Of a stretch of 7,171 nt of DNA, positions 6,080 through 7,171 are shown one piece after another (within the stretch, counting starts at the first letter, position 1; every line of letters starts with the position of its first letter). Both the position numbers and the translations under genes were made by a program. Below the pieces are notes generated by a model, which worked only from the letters and a program-made list of their open reading frames with translations, had not been told where the DNA came from and did no database searches. The stretch is taken from the NCBI GenBank assembly GCA_035493555.1, contig DATJIC010000004.1, forward strand, positions 1 through 7,171, in the 5' to 3' direction. The DNA is from CAMLKC01 sp035493555. GTDB taxonomy: Bacteria > Patescibacteriota > Saccharimonadia > Saccharimonadales > Saccharimonadaceae.

Positions 6080-6109
6080 TCAATTATTAAGCATTTCAAG
6101 GAGTCTATT

Positions 6110-6487
6110 ATGGCTGATATCAAGAAACTTGCAGAAGAGCTTACTAAGCTTACTGTACTCGAGGTTAACGACCTCAAAACTATCCTTAAGGACGAATACG
6201 GCATCGAGCCAGCTGCTGCAGCTGCCGTAGCCGTAGCTGCTCCAGCTGACGCTGGTGCTGCTGACGAAGACGCAAAGACTGAGTTTACCGTTACGTTGCA
6301 AGACGCCGGTGCTCAGAAAGTTGCTGTCATCAAAGCTGTTAAAGAACTCACCGGCCTTGGCCTTGGTGAGGCAAAAGCCCTCGTTGACAACGCTCCAAGC
6401 GCTATCAAAGAGAAGGTTACCAAAGACGACGCTGAAGCTGCTAAGAAGCAACTCGAAGAAGCCGGCGCAACTGTCGAACTCAGCTAA
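6110..6487 (+). CDS. rplL: 50S ribosomal protein L7/L12
   Basis: L12 (bL12) forms the mobile stalk dimers that recruit translation GTPases (EF-Tu, EF-G, IF2). At 125 residues it is typical. The N-terminal dimerisation domain is about 1-33 (LAEELTKLTVLEVNDLKTIL), then an Ala/Pro-rich flexible hinge (34-57), then the C-terminal domain from 58. The C-terminal domain has the factor-binding KVAVIKAVKELTGLGLGEAKALVDNAP (70-96) and the ending AEAAKKQLEEAGATVEL. AAGGAG (6098-6103) precedes the ATG by six bases. A strong terminator follows 28 bp after the stop, so the operon ends here. Confidence 0.98.
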   Translation: MADIKKLAEELTKLTVLEVNDLKTILKDEYGIEPAAAAAVAVAAPADAGAADEDAKTEFTVTLQDAGAQKVAVIKAVKELTGLGLGEAKALVDNAPSAIKEKVTKDDAEAAKKQLEEAGATVELS

Positions 6488-6515
6488 TTTCATACCGACC
6501 GAAGCCAACCAATCA

Positions 6516-6550
6516 AAAATTACCACATATTCGTATGTGGTAATTTTATT
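6516..6550 (+). terminator. Intrinsic terminator of the rplJ-rplL operon
   Basis: AAAATTACCACATA (6516-6529) pairs perfectly over 14 bp with TATGTGGTAATTTT (6534-6547) around a stable TTCG tetraloop, followed by ATTT. The symmetrical A and T tracts mean it could also act from the other strand. It insulates the ribosomal operon from the ilvB attenuator promoter, whose -35 begins at the end of this hairpin. Confidence 0.88.
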
Positions 6551-6578
6551 TGCAATAAACCGCCGGGGGGTCTATACT
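6550..6578 (+). promoter_or_regulatory. Promoter of the ilv leader/ilvB
   Basis: TTGCAA (6550-6555) and TATACT (6573-6578) are separated by 17 bp, matching consensus at four and five of six bases. The start is expected near 6585, only about 2 nt before the ATG of the leader ORF. The spacer contains a GC-rich run (CGCCGGGGGG) that is unusual for this window. Confidence 0.7.
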
Positions 6579-6586
6579 GGCAACCA

Positions 6587-6649
6587 ATGAGCGCTTCAAA
6601 GCAAATCATTCTCAGCATTATTCTTACCACGCAACCCGCGCGGCGCTGA
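6587..6649 (+). CDS. Putative ilv leader peptide (20 codons)
   Basis: The small ORF begins MSASKQIILSIILTT and ends QPARR followed by TGA. Residues 7-13 contain four isoleucines and two leucines, followed by two threonines, so six of seven codons in one stretch read branched-chain amino acids. Such runs are typical of leader peptides controlling branched-chain amino acid genes; valine is absent. The ATG lies 8 nt after the predicted -10 box, so it would be translated from a leaderless mRNA with no Shine-Dalgarno. The ORF overlaps the hairpin arms of an attenuator and lies 78 bp before ilvB. The ribosome would stall around 6605-6625 when charged Ile- or Leu-tRNA is short. It could be a chance ORF, but composition, position and RNA pairing all agree. 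Confidence 0.72.
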   Translation: MSASKQIILSIILTTQPARR

Positions 6650-6681
6650 GCTCATTCACTAAAATAAAGATACAAGAGCAC

Positions 6682-6703
6682 CCGGCCGCAAGCCGGTTTT
6701 TTT
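6682..6703 (+). terminator. Attenuator terminator upstream of ilvB
   Basis: CCGGC (6682-6686) pairs with GCCGG (6692-6696) around a CGCAA loop and is followed by seven T's (6697-6703). This is a compact intrinsic terminator standing between a promoter and the ilvB start 24 bp further on, with no other gene to terminate except the 20-codon leader. Confidence 0.85.
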
Positions 6704-6727
6704 GTTTTCTGGAGGAGAAGCAGCCCT

Positions 6728-7171
6728 ATGCCCAGCACAGCCAAGGCCCCGCCGTCACCAAAAATAACAGCCCGCCATACAAGTACCCAAGACCAGCTTA
6801 CTGGCGCCGAGGCGTTGGTTAAATGCCTTGAGGCCTGCGGTGTCGAGTATATCTTTGGCTACTCTGGCGGAGCGGCGATTCCTATTTTTGACGCGCTCGT
6901 TACAACCGGCACTAAAATAAAACTTATCGCAACGCGGCACGAGCAGGGCGCGGCCCACATGGCCGACGGCTACGCACGTGTAAGCGGCAAGCCGGGCGTT
7001 GTGCTGGTTACCAGCGGACCGGGGGCAGGGAACACCATTACCGGCCTCATGACCGCGCATATGGACAGCGTTCCTATCATCGTTATCAGCGGACAGCAAA
7101 TCACCTCCATGCTCGGCTCCGACGCGTTTCAGGAGGCCGACATGTTTAATCTCAGCATGCCCGTCGTAAAA
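6728..7171 (+). CDS. ilvB: Acetolactate synthase large subunit, 5' part only
   Basis: AHAS condenses two pyruvates to acetolactate, or pyruvate with 2-oxobutyrate, using thiamine diphosphate and FAD; it is the first common step to Val, Leu and Ile. The frame is open from ATG 6728 to the window edge (148 codons of an expected 550-600). Visible are LTGAEALVKCLEACGVEYIFGYSGGA (24-49), the ThDP-activating Glu72 in RHEQGAAHMADGYAR, VLVTSGPGAGN (92-102), DSVPIIVISGQ (113-123), and GSDAFQEADM (130-139). That last motif separates AHAS from pyruvate oxidase-like relatives. The first about 20 residues are a Pro/Ser/Thr-rich tail. The Shine-Dalgarno GGAGGAGAAG (6711-6720) ends 7 nt before the ATG. Expression is likely set by the upstream attenuator. 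A catabolic acetolactate synthase is less likely, given the leader's Ile/Leu content. Confidence 0.93.
   Translation, partial: MPSTAKAPPSPKITARHTSTQDQLTGAEALVKCLEACGVEYIFGYSGGAAIPIFDALVTTGTKIKLIATRHEQGAAHMADGYARVSGKPGVVLVTSGPGAGNTITGLMTAHMDSVPIIVISGQQITSMLGSDAFQEADMFNLSMPVVK

Larger units (their letters stand above)
6585..6703 (+). promoter_or_regulatory. Transcription attenuator with alternative hairpins
   Basis: Three mutually exclusive pairings can be drawn by hand. Pairing 1:2 is CTCAGC (6611-6616, inside the Ile/Leu codons) with GCTGAG (6645-6650, over the stop codon); AATGAGC (6586-6592) can also pair with GCTCATT (6650-6656). Pairing 2:3, the antiterminator, is GCGGC (6640-6644) with GCCGC (6685-6689), continued by GCTC (6650-6653) with GAGC (6676-6679). 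Pairing 3:4 is the terminator. A ribosome stalled on Ile/Leu codons masks arm 1 and frees arm 2; a ribosome at the stop codon masks arm 2 and lets the terminator form. Confidence 0.68.

Noticed and set aside
6211..6270. The GCT/GCA/GCC-rich stretch in rplL as a tandem repeat.
   Set aside because: It encodes the normal Ala-rich flexible hinge of L7/L12.
6080..6526. A 148-codon minus-strand frame opposite rplL.
   Set aside because: It is the antisense shadow of rplL, whose sequence is unmistakable. The translation is low-complexity Ser/Leu/Phe with no motif and would start inside the terminator hairpin.
1605..6649. Recoding of UGA to glycine or tryptophan, as in some Patescibacteria.
   Set aside because: No in-frame TGA occurs inside the conserved genes, and TGA ends the HIT gene and the leader ORF in sensible places.
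6647..6654. The 8-bp palindrome TGAGCTCA at the leader stop codon as an operator.
   Set aside because: Its two halves are better explained as arms of the attenuator hairpins, and no second copy is seen near a promoter.

Overview
The window is compact bacterial DNA of mixed GC content. It uses the standard genetic code: UGA is a real stop in the HIT gene and in a small leader ORF. Three features suggest a small-genome lineage such as Patescibacteria/CPR, perhaps Saccharibacteria. The genes are tightly packed and overlapping, rplJ-rplL stands alone without rplK-rplA or rpoB beside it, and several predicted transcripts are nearly leaderless. The phylum call is an inference of moderate to low confidence, with no marker phylogeny behind it.

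Left block (1-3702, minus strand). Five genes run leftward in one probable operon: an APH-fold small-molecule kinase, an HxGH-type nucleotidyltransferase with a changed signature (HAGQ), a HIT-family protein, a two-domain protein ending in a dCMP-deaminase-like domain, and thyA (cut by the window edge). Gaps are 26 bp or less, or the genes overlap. tmk (3762-4412) is divergent from the operon head. Together, the deaminase (dCMP to dUMP), ThyA (dUMP to dTMP) and Tmk (dTMP to dTDP) would make a local dTTP supply route. The kinase, nucleotidyltransferase and HIT protein look like an activation module whose substrate is unknown.

Middle (4405-5274, minus strand). A 289-residue soluble protein that I do not recognise converges on tmk with an 8-bp overlap. 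It has its own promoter and is probably translated from a leaderless mRNA.

Ribosomal block (5341-6550, plus strand). A strong extended -10 promoter is followed at once by a clear L10-leader RNA fold (kink-turn type), a U-tailed hairpin, rplJ, rplL and a 14-bp terminator hairpin with a TTCG loop. This is the classical autoregulated L10-L12 arrangement.

Right block (6550-7171, plus strand). This is the most interesting part. A promoter fires almost directly onto a 20-codon ORF whose core reads IILSIILTT. It is followed by a GC-rich terminator hairpin with seven T's and then by ilvB (acetolactate synthase large subunit, cut by the window edge). The RNA between promoter and gene can form mutually exclusive hairpins of the 1:2, 2:3 and 3:4 type. 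This looks like a ribosome-stalling attenuator for branched-chain amino acid synthesis, here beginning on a leaderless leader-peptide message.
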